64,000 bases of DNA, taken from contig NZ_WKJN01000010.1 in NCBI RefSeq assembly GCF_009674495.1, positions 62,001 through 126,000 on the forward strand, in the 5' to 3' direction. Position numbers and translations under genes: made by a program. The DNA is from Duganella alba. GTDB taxonomy: Bacteria > Pseudomonadota > Gammaproteobacteria > Burkholderiales > Burkholderiaceae_D. The first letter of the stretch is position 1, and the number at the start of each line of letters is the position of its first letter. A model generated the notes under the pieces. That model ran no database searches. It was given only the letters and a program-made list of their open reading frames with translations, and was not told the DNA's origin. Shown piece after piece: positions 55,843 through 64,000 of the stretch.

Positions 55843-56079
55843 TTAATGCATAAATCGAATCGCAGCGACAGCGACACTGCCCATGACCGTGGTCATTCCG
55901 AATGAGGCGAAAATAAACCACTTCACCATTCTGACTTCCAGAGCGCCAATATCCGCTCGCAAATTGGCGACATCCTCTTTGGTCGCGGTGTATTTCAACT
56001 GCTCCTCGATGCGCGTCAATCGCGTCTTCACGTCATCAGCAAAGACTTCCAGCCGCTCAATGCGTTGCTCCGTATCCAC
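55843..56079 (-). CDS. Small coiled-coil protein with C-terminal membrane anchor
   Basis: A 78-residue protein. Residues ~5-55 are charged with heptad-like spacing (RIERLEVFADDVKTRLTRIEE, split by KYTATKED), predicting a coiled coil. One hydrophobic segment follows near the end (FIFASFGMTTVMGSVAVAA), so it is probably tail-anchored in the inner membrane. I chose GTG 56079 because AAGGGAGG sits just upstream; a TTG eight codons earlier is worse. Its shape resembles XhlA/DUF1640-like small proteins. Function unknown; it is between recN and hemH on the same strand. Confidence 0.7.
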   Translation of the reverse strand: MDTEQRIERLEVFADDVKTRLTRIEEQLKYTATKEDVANLRADIGALEVRMVKWFIFASFGMTTVMGSVAVAAIRFMH

Positions 56080-56146
56080 GATCGCCTCCCTTGTAAAGGG
56101 CAATGATCAATCTTAGTCTCTTTTGCGCGTGCGGGCCTGAGCTATA

Positions 56147-57799
56147 TCAAGAGGCCAGCAGCTCGCGGGCGTGCTTGCGGGTGGTGGCGGTGATTTCCAG
56201 CCCGCCCAGCATGCGGGCGATTTCTTCCACGCGCGATTTCGAATCCAGCACGTCGATGCGCGAAGCGGTCTTGCCGTTGTCCAGCGTGCCCTTGGCCACC
56301 TGGAAGTGCTGGCCGGCCTGGCTGGCCACCTGCGGCAAGTGCGTCACGCACAACACCTGGCGCCCCTGACCCAGGCGCCGCAGCAAGCGTCCCACCACTT
56401 CCGCCACGCCACCACCGATGCCGCTATCCACCTCATCGAAGATCAAGGTCGGCACCGTGGTCGCGTTGGAGGTGATCACCGAAATCGCCAGCGAAATGCG
56501 CGCCAGCTCGCCGCCCGACGCCACCTTGGCCAGCGGCCGCGCCGCCACGCCGGCGTGACCGGCCACCAGGAACTCCACCTGCTCCAGGCCATACGCCGCC
56601 GGCTCGCCCGCATTCAGCGCCACCTCGAAACGGCCGCCGGTCATGTTCAATTCCTGCATCGCCCTGGTGACGGCCTCGCCCAGTTGCGAAGCCGCCTTGA
56701 CGCGCGTGGCCGACAGGCGCTGCGCCTCGGCCATGTAGGCCGCCTTCAGCTTTTCCTCCTGCTTGCGCAAGCCTTCCATGTCGCTGGCCACGGCGATCTG
56801 CGACAGGCGCTCGGCCAGCCGCGTATGCTCTTCCGGCAGCTGCTCTTCCGGCACGCGGAACTTGCGCGCCGCCGAGTGGATCGCGTCCATGCGCGCCTCC
56901 ACCGTGCGCAAACGCGACGGATCGAGATCCACGCGGTCCAGGTAATCGTTCAGCGCATACACGGCTTCCTGCAACTGGATGCGCGCCGGCTCGATCAGGT
57001 CGACGATCGCCTGCAAGCCGGTGTCGATGTCCGCCAGCTTGCCCAGCTTCTGGTTCAGCGACGACAGCTGCGACAGGATGGGATGATCCTCGGCTTCCGA
57101 AATCACCGCCAGCGCCTCCTGCGCGCCTTCCAGCAGGCTGGCCGCGTGCGACAAACGGCTTTGCTCATTGCTGACCTCCGCCCACTCGCCCGGCTTGACC
57201 GCCAGCTTTTCCAGCTCGTTGACCTGCCACTCCAGCCGCTCGCGCTCATACAGCACATTGGCCGCGTTGCTCTCGAATTCCTCCAGCTGCCTGGACAGCG
57301 CGCGCCACGCCTTGTAGGCCGCCGCCACCGAACGCGCCTGCGCCTCGGCGCCGGCCTGGCCGTCCAGCAGCACGCGCTGGGCCTCGGTCTTCATCAGCGA
57401 CTGGTGCGCGTGCTGGCCATGGATGTCGACCAGCAGGTCGCCCAGCTCGCGCAACTGCGCCGCCGTCGCCGCCACGCCATTGATGTAGGCCTTGCTGCGG
57501 CCGGCGTTGTCGATCACGCGGCGCAGCAGCGCGCCGCCCTCCTCCACCGCGAATTCATGCGCCACCAGCCAGCCGCGCGCCTGCTCGCTGACCGCGAAGT
57601 CGGCCGTGATGTCGGCCTTGGCCGCGCCTTCGCGCACCACGCTGGCGTCGCCGCGGCCGCCCAGCGCCAGCGTCAGCGCATCGATCAGGATCGATTTGCC
57701 GGCCCCGGTCTCGCCGGTGAACACGGTAAAGCCGGCGGAGAATTCCAGTTCGATCGTATCGACGATGACGAAATCACGGATGGACAGGGTACGCAGCAT
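56147..57799 (-). CDS. recN: DNA repair protein RecN
   Basis: A 550-residue SMC-like ATPase for double-strand break repair. The N-terminus has Walker A GETGAGKSILIDAL. Long coiled-coil arms follow (residues ~150-350). The C-terminal head has KVASGGELARISLA, the Walker B region TLIFDEVDSGIGGG and CVTHLPQVASQAG. The length matches the family. 17 bases downstream of nadK, with which it is commonly paired. Confidence 0.97.
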   Translation of the reverse strand: MLRTLSIRDFVIVDTIELEFSAGFTVFTGETGAGKSILIDALTLALGGRGDASVVREGAAKADITADFAVSEQARGWLVAHEFAVEEGGALLRRVIDNAGRSKAYINGVAATAAQLRELGDLLVDIHGQHAHQSLMKTEAQRVLLDGQAGAEAQARSVAAAYKAWRALSRQLEEFESNAANVLYERERLEWQVNELEKLAVKPGEWAEVSNEQSRLSHAASLLEGAQEALAVISEAEDHPILSQLSSLNQKLGKLADIDTGLQAIVDLIEPARIQLQEAVYALNDYLDRVDLDPSRLRTVEARMDAIHSAARKFRVPEEQLPEEHTRLAERLSQIAVASDMEGLRKQEEKLKAAYMAEAQRLSATRVKAASQLGEAVTRAMQELNMTGGRFEVALNAGEPAAYGLEQVEFLVAGHAGVAARPLAKVASGGELARISLAISVITSNATTVPTLIFDEVDSGIGGGVAEVVGRLLRRLGQGRQVLCVTHLPQVASQAGQHFQVAKGTLDNGKTASRIDVLDSKSRVEEIARMLGGLEITATTRKHARELLAS

Positions 57800-57816
57800 G
57801 GAGACCTGTAGAGTGG

Positions 57817-58725
57817 TTAATTGAGTTTGCCCTCACCGGACGGATACTCGTTCCAGTGCAGCTTTTCGCGCAGGGTGTTGTAGTAGCTCCAGCCTTCCGG
57901 ATGCAGGAAGGTAATCGCATGCGGCGAGCGCTGGATCACGATCCGGTCCTGCGACTGCAGGCTGGCGAAGGTTTGCATGTCGAAGTTGACGCTGATGTCG
58001 CGCCCGCGCACGATTTCAATAATGATCTCGCTCGATTCGGGCAGCACGATCGGCCGGTTCGACAGCGCGTGCGGCGCGATCGGCACCAGCACGATGCCAC
58101 CCAGCGACGGGTGCAGCAGCGGTCCGCCGGCCGACAGCGCGTAGGCGGTGGAGCCGGTCGGCGTCGAGATGATCAGGCCATCGGAGCGCTGGTTGTACAT
58201 GAAGTGGCCATCCACCTCGACCCGCAGCTCGGCCATGCCGGCGCCGGTGCCGCGCATCACCACCACATCGTTGACGGCCATGCCGACATGGATCGATTCG
58301 CCGGCGCGCATCACGTGGCCTTCCAGCAGCGTGCGGCGCTCGGCCTTGTAGCTGCCGCTCAGGATGCGTGCCAGCACGTCCAGCATGCCGTCGAGGGGAA
58401 TATCGGTCATGAAGCCCAGGCGGCCCTGGTTGATGCCGATCAGCGGCACATCGAACGGCGCCAGCTGGCGCGCGATGCCCAGCATGGTGCCGTCGCCGCC
58501 CATGACGATGGCGGCGTCGCAGTCGGCGCCGATGCCGGCGGCGTCCATCACGCGGATGTTGTCGAACTGGAGGCCGAGGTGGGCGGCGGTCTGCTCTTCA
58601 AACACCACCTCGTGGCCGCCCTGTTGCAGGAAGTCGACCACGCTGCCCACCGATTCGGCGATGCCGTCGGTATTCTGGCGCACGACCAGTGCGATGGTGT
58701 GAAAAACAGCGTGCGTGGCGGTCAT
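57817..58725 (-). CDS. nadK: NAD kinase
   Basis: A 302-residue kinase making NADP+ from NAD+ and ATP. The active-site signature is [24 protein letters not shown] and the substrate-binding [17 protein letters not shown] are also present. It lies upstream of recN in the same direction. In many relatives hrcA neighbours nadK; here a DUF3667 gene takes that place and no hrcA is seen. Confidence 0.96.
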   Translation of the reverse strand: MTATHAVFHTIALVVRQNTDGIAESVGSVVDFLQQGGHEVVFEEQTAAHLGLQFDNIRVMDAAGIGADCDAAIVMGGDGTMLGIARQLAPFDVPLIGINQGRLGFMTDIPLDGMLDVLARILSGSYKAERRTLLEGHVMRAGESIHVGMAVNDVVVMRGTGAGMAELRVEVDGHFMYNQRSDGLIISTPTGSTAYALSAGGPLLHPSLGGIVLVPIAPHALSNRPIVLPESSEIIIEIVRGRDISVNFDMQTFASLQSQDRIVIQRSPHAITFLHPEGWSYYNTLREKLHWNEYPSGEGKLN

Positions 58726-58854
58726 AAAAGTCTCGGCTTTAGGCTAGGGGCGGGAACACGCAGCAGGGTAACCCATATCGCCGGCTTCTGCTATCGGCCT
58801 CTAGCGTCGCCACTGTACATTTAAACAGTATTTAATGCAAGCGCACACCATGGT

Positions 58855-59895
58855 TCAGTGCCCCACCGTCATGATGCCCATGCCGCCGGCGATCATGAGC
58901 GCGAACAGCAGCGCCATCAGGTAGAACAGCATCAGCACCATCCAGCGGGCGAAGGTGCCGGCGCGACCGCTGTGGTATACGCGCCGCATCGCCCACGGCA
59001 GGTAGCCGATCAGCCAGCACCACAGGACAAACCGGGCCAGGCTGATATGCACCAGCAGCATCACCGAGAAGATGAAGAAGGCGAAGGCGTTGGTGTGCAG
59101 CGCGAACAGCACATGCTCGCCGAAGCGCCGGCCCGAACCCAGGTACAGCACCTTGAGGATCATCGCGAACACCGGCATCAGGCAGAAAATCGCATACGGC
59201 GCGTAGTGATACAGCCCGTTCTGCACGGCCTTCCACTGCTGGTCGCCCGGCAGCTCGCTGAACGCATGCCACTGGTGGCGCAGCGTCGGCCAGTCGCTCA
59301 GCTTGTCGTCGAAGAATTCATCGCGGTCGTTGGGCTTGTCGCCATGGTCGTCCTGGATCACTTTCGGCGTCTCGGACTGGGCCTTGTTCTTGCTCGGACC
59401 GACTTCCTTGACCATGTCGGCGATCGCCGCCTCGGCCGCCAGCTTGCTGCGCGCGCCTTCCGCATCCAGCGGCGGCGCCATTCTGGTCTGCTGCTCGGCG
59501 GCGGTCTCGGCCATCTTGCGCACCGGCGCCACCACCTGGGCCACCTGCGTGTCGTCCTCGTCGTTGCCGCCGACATGGACGTCGGCGCCGCCGGTGAATT
59601 TCAGCAGCGCGAAGAACAGCACGCTGAACGACAGGTACAGCCGCAGCGGCTGCACGAAGCGCACGCGGCGGCCACGGATATATTCATTGGTCAGCAGGCC
59701 GGGACGGAACAGCAGCCGCACCAGCGAACCCCACAGCTTGCCCTCGAGCGCCACGTAATGGCCGATGAACTCGTGCAGGAACTCGCGCGTGCTGGCATGG
59801 TGCAGGATCGCCTCCTGGCCGCAGTTGGCGCAGTAGTGGCCGCCCAGCGGCGCTTCACAGTTGGCGCAGTTTTCAGGCGTGGCGGCAGTGCTCAT
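58855..59895 (-). CDS. DUF3667 membrane protein with N-terminal zinc ribbon
   Basis: A 346-residue protein. The N-terminus has a four-Cys zinc ribbon (CANCEAPLGGHYCANCGQ). RPGLLTNEYIRGRRVRFVQPLRLY follows, the hallmark of DUF3667, ahead of the first membrane segment near residue 90. Residues ~115-195 are charged and soluble, and three or four further membrane segments fill the C-terminal third. It resembles YfhO-like and anti-sigma-like small membrane proteins only in layout. Function unknown. Monocistronic, with about 130-base gaps at both ends. Confidence 0.8.
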   Translation of the reverse strand: MSTAATPENCANCEAPLGGHYCANCGQEAILHHASTREFLHEFIGHYVALEGKLWGSLVRLLFRPGLLTNEYIRGRRVRFVQPLRLYLSFSVLFFALLKFTGGADVHVGGNDEDDTQVAQVVAPVRKMAETAAEQQTRMAPPLDAEGARSKLAAEAAIADMVKEVGPSKNKAQSETPKVIQDDHGDKPNDRDEFFDDKLSDWPTLRHQWHAFSELPGDQQWKAVQNGLYHYAPYAIFCLMPVFAMILKVLYLGSGRRFGEHVLFALHTNAFAFFIFSVMLLVHISLARFVLWCWLIGYLPWAMRRVYHSGRAGTFARWMVLMLFYLMALLFALMIAGGMGIMTVGH

Positions 59896-60027
59896 GCAAG
59901 ATTCCCGATCATGAAAGATGGTCTAAATGATAAACGACTTCCGCCCACTGTTGTCGAAATTCAATGTGGCGACTGACGGAAAACCAACTTGTTAAGATGG
60001 CCTCAACCTAACGCCACGGAGACCGCC

Positions 60028-60264
60028 ATGAAAGACCAGCACGTCAACACCGACGCCAAGGTGAAGAACGACGGCGTCAAGCGCATGCCGCACGAGCGCG
60101 ACGAAGCGCCCGAGGCCGACACCAAGCCGCGCAGCATCATCCAGCAGGCCGCCAAGGACGTCGACAGCGGCATGGTCGACACCGACCGCCACAACCAGCC
60201 CGGCGTGCAGAAGCCGCGCGCCGGCGCCGAAGCCCAACCACAGGCGCACACCAAGCGCGACTGA
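60028..60264 (+). CDS. Small hydrophilic, probably disordered protein
   Basis: A 78-residue protein rich in Asp, Lys, Glu, Gln and Pro, with almost no large hydrophobic residues beyond a short SIIQQAAKDV stretch; likely disordered. ACGGAG precedes ATG 60028. The composition resembles small stress-related or hydrophilin-like proteins, but no family is recognised. It is 19 bases ahead of the sugar dehydrogenase start and may be co-transcribed with it. Confidence 0.6.
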   Translation: MKDQHVNTDAKVKNDGVKRMPHERDEAPEADTKPRSIIQQAAKDVDSGMVDTDRHNQPGVQKPRAGAEAQPQAHTKRD

Positions 60265-60283
60265 TCACCAGGAGTTGCCATTC

Positions 60284-61609
60284 ATGCGTCAGCACACCGC
60301 CCTCGCCCTTCTTGTCGCCGCCGCCTTCGCGCCGCACTTTGCCGCCGCCCAATCCTACCCGGTCGGCTTCGGCCCCAATCCGCAACTGCCGGAGCCGCAG
60401 CGCTCGCTGGTGCCCACGGTAAACATCGCGCCGGCCGAACCGTGGGCGGCGCAGCAGAAGCCGGTGCCGGCGGCCGGCTTCGGCGTGACCGCCTATGCCA
60501 GCGGCCTCGACCATCCACGCTGGGTCTACACGCTGCCCAACGGCGACGTGCTGGTGGCCGAAACCAACGCCCCGCCCAAGCCGGACGACAGCAAGGGCGT
60601 CAAGGGCATGGTGATGAAGCAGGTGCAGAAGAAAGCCGGCGCGGTGTCCGAATCGGCCAACCGCATCACGCTGCTGCGCGGGCTGGACGCCAACGGCGTG
60701 GCGCAGAGCCGCAACGTCTTCATCAAGGGCCTGAACTCGCCGTTCGGTATGGTCCTGGTGGGCAAGGATCTGTACGTGGCCGATACCGACGCCGTGCTGC
60801 GCTTCCCCTACCAGGACGGCGCCACCAGCATCGCCACCGCCGGCGTCAAGGTGATGGACCTGCCGGCCGGCACCCGCAACCACCACTGGACCAAGAACAT
60901 CATCGCCAGCCCGGATGGCAAGTTCCTGTACGTGACGGTCGGCTCCAACAGCAATGTGGCGGAAAACGGCATGGAGGAAGAAACCGGCCGCGCCGCCATC
61001 TGGCAGCTGGAAATCGCCACCAGCAAATCGAAGCTGTACGCCACCGGCCTGCGCAACGCCAACGGCATGGGCTGGGAACCGCAGACCAAGACGCTGTGGA
61101 CCACCGTCAACGAGCGTGACGAGCTGGGCAACGATCTGGTGCCGGACTACATGACCTCGGTGAAGGAAGGCGCCTTCTACGGCTGGCCGTACAGCTACTA
61201 TGGCCAGCACGTCGACAAGCGCGTGTCGCCGCCCAATCCGGCGCTGGTGGCCAAGGCCATCGCACCCGACTATGCGCTGGGCGCACACACCGCCTCGCTC
61301 GGGCTGACCTTCTATGAAGGCGCGCTGTTCCCGCAGTCCTACCAGGGCGGCGTGTTCATCGGCCAGCACGGCTCGTGGAACCGCAAGCCGCACAGCGGCT
61401 ACAAGGTGGTGTTCATCCCGTTCGCCAACGGCAAGCCGGCCGGTCCGCCGCAGGACTTCCTGGCCGGCTTCCTCGACAGCGACGGCAAGGCGCGCGGCCG
61501 GCCGGTCGGCGTGGCGGTGGACAAGCAGGGCGCGCTGCTGGTGGCGGACGACGTCGGCAACATCATCTGGCGCGTGGCCCCGACTTCGGCGAAAACCGCC
61601 AGCCGCTGA
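60284..61609 (+). CDS. PQQ-dependent soluble sugar (sorbosone-type) dehydrogenase
   Basis: A 441-residue exported beta-propeller protein. The signal peptide spans ~residues 1-23 (ending FAAAQ). Family blocks are present: [21 protein letters not shown], the [11 protein letters not shown] region, [26 protein letters not shown] and [16 protein letters not shown]. Such proteins oxidise sugars or sorbosone in the periplasm with PQQ, passing electrons to the respiratory chain. The start at ATG 60284 follows AGGAG. No PQQ synthesis genes are in the window. Confidence 0.88.
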   Translation: MRQHTALALLVAAAFAPHFAAAQSYPVGFGPNPQLPEPQRSLVPTVNIAPAEPWAAQQKPVPAAGFGVTAYASGLDHPRWVYTLPNGDVLVAETNAPPKPDDSKGVKGMVMKQVQKKAGAVSESANRITLLRGLDANGVAQSRNVFIKGLNSPFGMVLVGKDLYVADTDAVLRFPYQDGATSIATAGVKVMDLPAGTRNHHWTKNIIASPDGKFLYVTVGSNSNVAENGMEEETGRAAIWQLEIATSKSKLYATGLRNANGMGWEPQTKTLWTTVNERDELGNDLVPDYMTSVKEGAFYGWPYSYYGQHVDKRVSPPNPALVAKAIAPDYALGAHTASLGLTFYEGALFPQSYQGGVFIGQHGSWNRKPHSGYKVVFIPFANGKPAGPPQDFLAGFLDSDGKARGRPVGVAVDKQGALLVADDVGNIIWRVAPTSAKTASR

Positions 61610-61647
61610 TAAAATCCTTGTTTGGCTTTCATCTACAAGGATTTACC

Positions 61648-62055
61648 ATGCGCATTTTGCACACCATGCTGCGGGTCGGCGACCTGCAGCGTTCCATCGA
61701 TTTCTACACCAAGGTTCTGGGCATGAAGCTGCTGCGCACCAGCGACAACCCGGAGTACCAGTACTCGCTGGCCTTCCTCGGCTACGGCTCGAATCCTGAC
61801 CACGCCGAGCTGGAGCTGACCTACAACTACGGCACCACCAGCTACGACATGGGCACCGCCTACGGCCACATCGCCATTTCGGCGGAAGACATCTACAGCG
61901 CCGCCGCTGCCGTGAAAGCCAACGGCGGCACGGTGACCCGCGAGCCGGGCCCGGTCAAGGGCGGCACCACGGTGATCGCCTTCGTGACCGACCCGGACGG
62001 CTACAAGATCGAACTGATCGAACGCAGCTTCGACGGCCAGGGCGGCGGCCTTTAA
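61648..62055 (+). CDS. gloA: Lactoylglutathione lyase (glyoxalase I)
   Basis: A 135-residue VOC-fold metalloenzyme that turns the methylglyoxal-glutathione adduct into lactoylglutathione. The four metal ligands are visible: His5 (HTMLRV), Glu in ELELTYN, His in GHIAISAED and Glu in [24 protein letters not shown] is also conserved. The size fits the nickel-type bacterial enzyme. Its stop overlaps the end of the opposing SDR gene by four bases. Confidence 0.95.
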   Translation: MRILHTMLRVGDLQRSIDFYTKVLGMKLLRTSDNPEYQYSLAFLGYGSNPDHAELELTYNYGTTSYDMGTAYGHIAISAEDIYSAAAAVKANGGTVTREPGPVKGGTTVIAFVTDPDGYKIELIERSFDGQGGGL

Positions 62056-62948
62056 ACCAGGCTGGGCTTGAGCAGGTCGGCGATGCCGATGCGTTCGGCA
62101 AACTCCTCGCGCACCCGCTCGGCCACTGCGGTCACCGCCGTGGCGCCGTCATCGACAAAGTCGGTGATCGAGCGGAACGGCCGCGTGCCGTGCGGCAGGC
62201 CGACGATGTAGGCGATGTCGGCCGCCACCGCCGCCGGATCGGCATCCGGCGGCATCAGTTCGGTCAGTCGCGCGCCGACCTGATCCATCAACCCCTCGTA
62301 GCGGGCGTCATAGGCGGCGCTGGTCGCGGCGTCGGCCGGGTGGCCGGCGTTGGCGAAGTGGTCGGTGCCTGCCGTGAACGCGCCCGGCACCACGATCGAG
62401 GTTTCGATATTGAAGCGCGCCAGCTCGTAGGCCATCGTCACCGCGATCGAATCCATGGCCGCCTTGGCCGCCGCATACGGGCCGAGGAACGGCGGGAAGC
62501 CGCCGCGCGTGGTGCTGCTGCTGACCCACAGCACCAGCCCCTGCTGCTGCCGGCGCATCACCGGCAGCACCGCCTTGTTGACCCGTTGCGTGCCGAGGAA
62601 ATTGGTGTCGAACACCTTGCTGATTTCCTCCGGCGTGAAGGCCTCGGTCGGACCGATCACCAGGTGGCCGGCGTTATGCACCACCACATCCAGCCGGCCG
62701 CGTTCGGCCACGATGGTTTCCACCGCCGCGTTGGCGGATTCCTGCGACAGCACATCCAGCTCCACCGCCCGCACGTCGGCGCCGTTGGCAAAGGCCCAGT
62801 CGCGCAGCTCGCGCACCCTGGCGGCGTTGCGGCCGCCGATGTCACGCATCGAGGCGTACACCGTGTGGCCGGCCAGCGCCAGCGCCTTGACCGACAGGTG
62901 GCCGATACCGGTGCCGGCGCCGGTGACCAGAACAATCGATTTGCTCAT
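62052..62948 (-). CDS. SDR family oxidoreductase (classical)
   Basis: A 298-residue short-chain dehydrogenase. The nucleotide-binding motif is [12 protein letters not shown], then VVVHNAGHL. The catalytic Ser is in WVSSSTTRG, with Tyr/Lys in [10 protein letters not shown]. The Arg in SMRD after the second strand suggests NADP preference. The C-terminal ~50 residues are longer than usual. The substrate cannot be assigned. Eleven bases downstream of another SDR gene, so the two form a unit. Confidence 0.9.
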   Translation of the reverse strand: MSKSIVLVTGAGTGIGHLSVKALALAGHTVYASMRDIGGRNAARVRELRDWAFANGADVRAVELDVLSQESANAAVETIVAERGRLDVVVHNAGHLVIGPTEAFTPEEISKVFDTNFLGTQRVNKAVLPVMRRQQQGLVLWVSSSTTRGGFPPFLGPYAAAKAAMDSIAVTMAYELARFNIETSIVVPGAFTAGTDHFANAGHPADAATSAAYDARYEGLMDQVGARLTELMPPDADPAAVAADIAYIVGLPHGTRPFRSITDFVDDGATAVTAVAERVREEFAERIGIADLLKPSLV

Positions 62949-62959
62949 GACCGTTCTCC

Positions 62960-63694
62960 TCAGACCATGCCGCCGTTGGCGCGCAGCGTCTGGCCGTTGA
63001 TCCAGCCGCCGTCCGGGCCGGCCAGGAAGGACACGGCGTTGGCGATGTCTTCCGGCGTGCCCAGGCGCTCCAGCGGCGGCATCTTGGCCAGGCGCTCGAT
63101 CAGCTCCGGCGTTTTGCCATCGAGGAACAGCGCGGTGGCGGTCGGGCCCGGCGCGACGGCGTTGACCGTGATGTTCTTGCCGCGCAGCTCCCTGGCCAGG
63201 ATCATGGTCATGCCTTCCACGCCGGCCTTGGTGGCGACATAGGCCGCGTAGCCCGGCATCAGCGTGCCGACCAGGCTGGACGAGAAGTTGATGATGCGGC
63301 CGCCGTGCTCCAGCCGCGTCGACGCCTCGCGCATGGTGTTGAAGCTGCCCTTGAGGTTGACCGCGACCAGGCGGTCGAAGGTGTCGTCGTCGGTGGCCGA
63401 CAGCTGCGGCAGGTTGGACGGCATGATGCCGGCGTTATTCACCAGCACGTCCACGCGGCCCAGCTGGGCGATGGTCTGGTCGAACAGGCCGCGCACGGCG
63501 GTGGAGTCGGCCACGTCGGCCTGCAGCGCGATGGCGGCGCCACCGGCGGCGGTGATGGCGCCGACCACCTTGTCGGCTTCAACGACATTGCCGGCGTAGT
63601 TGACGACGACCGCGAAGCCATCCCGGGCCAGGCGTTGCGCGATGGCGGCGCCGATGCCGCGGGATGCACCAGTAATGATGGCGACTTGTTTCAT
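62960..63694 (-). CDS. SDR family oxidoreductase (3-oxoacyl-ACP reductase-like)
   Basis: A 244-residue short-chain dehydrogenase. Motifs are ITGASRGIGAAI, LVNNAGIM, the catalytic Ser in NFSSSLVG and Tyr/Lys in YAAYVATKAG, and GPTATALF after the sixth strand. AAGGAG precedes ATG 63694; the frame is open 17 codons further but without such a site. Probably NADP-dependent; substrate unknown. First of the two-gene SDR unit. Confidence 0.9.
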   Translation of the reverse strand: MKQVAIITGASRGIGAAIAQRLARDGFAVVVNYAGNVVEADKVVGAITAAGGAAIALQADVADSTAVRGLFDQTIAQLGRVDVLVNNAGIMPSNLPQLSATDDDTFDRLVAVNLKGSFNTMREASTRLEHGGRIINFSSSLVGTLMPGYAAYVATKAGVEGMTMILARELRGKNITVNAVAPGPTATALFLDGKTPELIERLAKMPPLERLGTPEDIANAVSFLAGPDGGWINGQTLRANGGMV

Positions 63695-63806
63695 GGTCTT
63701 GCTCCTTCGGTATGTGATGGGGATGACCGTAGTATCCGCCCACATACGAATGGAATAAATCCTTGAAACTTGCTATGACTATGCAGTTTTCACTAATAAT
63801 CAGGGC

Positions 63807-63835
63807 AAAAAAAACGCCGGCATCCGCCGGCGTTT
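63807..63835 (-). terminator. Intrinsic terminator of the tolC-family gene
   Basis: On the minus strand AAACGCCGGC (63826-63835) pairs perfectly with GCCGGCGTTT (63812-63821) around a four-base loop, then Ts (63807-63811). It lies 3 bases after the stop codon at 63839. The remainder of the gap (63695-63806) contains nothing recognisable beyond the SDR promoter region. Confidence 0.88.
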
Positions 63836-63838
63836 GCA

Positions 63839-64000
63839 TTAGTGTGCCAACAGCGCGTTGACCGGCGCCAGATCCTCTTCCTTGAGCGTGCCGGCCGCCG
63901 ATTTCAGGCGCAGGCCGTTCATGATGGTGTCGTAACGCGCTTTCGACAGGTCCTTCTGGGTCGAGTACAGCAGCTTCTGGGCATTCAGCACGTCGATATT
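63839..64000 (-). CDS. tolC: TolC-family outer-membrane efflux/secretion protein, 3' end only
   Basis: The last 53 codons and stop (TAA at 63839-63841) of a gene continuing past the window. The sequence NIDVLNAQKLLYSTQKDL, followed by ARYDTIMNGLRLKSAAGTL, is the conserved C-terminal helix region of TolC-type outer-membrane factors, which form the exit duct of tripartite pumps and type I secretion. Only this end is seen, so the exact subfamily is not certain. Confidence 0.82.
   Translation of the reverse strand, partial: NIDVLNAQKLLYSTQKDLSKARYDTIMNGLRLKSAAGTLKEEDLAPVNALLAH

Overview
The window is a high-GC chromosomal segment packed almost wall to wall with genes. It looks like a betaproteobacterium of the Burkholderiales, most likely Oxalobacteraceae (the Massilia/Duganella/Janthinobacterium group). 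That placement is an inference from gene order (purM divergent from perM-hda-HAD-pcnB-folK-panB; grpE-dnaK-dnaJ; recN-nadK), codon bias and protein similarity recalled from these families. No rRNA, tRNA, intact insertion sequence, prophage or CRISPR array was seen.

Left part (1-17.4 kb). A 5'-truncated S9 peptidase homologue has Asn where the nucleophilic Ser should be. It is followed by a PPi-type phosphofructokinase, a secreted serine beta-lactamase-like protein with a TPR tail, a small secreted protein and a nucleotide pyrophosphatase-like phosphodiesterase. Between that gene and purM lie the remains of a HepT/MntA toxin-antitoxin pair, both members broken. Housekeeping genes follow: purM, perM, hda, a HAD phosphatase, pcnB, folK, panB and tkt. 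Convergent to tkt is tal-HAD-gnd, so transketolase, transaldolase and 6-phosphogluconate dehydrogenase sit together.

Polyamine/amine region (17.4-32.1 kb). This holds four glutamine-synthetase-family ligases, two class III aminotransferases, an aldehyde dehydrogenase, a PuuD-type hydrolase, an MFS exporter/importer and PotGHI-like ABC transporter parts. The layout fits a gamma-glutamylated putrescine pathway (ligation, transamination, oxidation, hydrolysis). It is unusual in having four ligases, in lacking a PotF binding protein, and in one ligase having lost a metal-binding Glu.

Nitrogen region (32.1-46.1 kb). narK-nirB-nirD-FAD oxidoreductase-nasA form one operon, and nrtA-nrtB-nrtD-PilJ/MCP-like protein form a second. 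nasT encodes an ANTAR antiterminator. Both operons are preceded by a leader with two hexaloop hairpins (A at loop position 1, G at position 4) followed by an intrinsic terminator, the known target of NasR/NasT-type antitermination. No nasS sensor lies next to nasT.

Right part (46.1-64 kb). A sulfonate-type ABC transporter with a TauD-like dioxygenase, a beta-carbonic anhydrase, and grpE-dnaK-dnaJ with a sigma-32-type promoter and a CIRCE-like palindrome come first. hemH, a small coiled-coil membrane protein, recN, nadK, a DUF3667 membrane protein, a small hydrophilic protein, a PQQ-type sugar dehydrogenase, gloA, two SDR oxidoreductases and the 3' end of a TolC-family gene complete the window.
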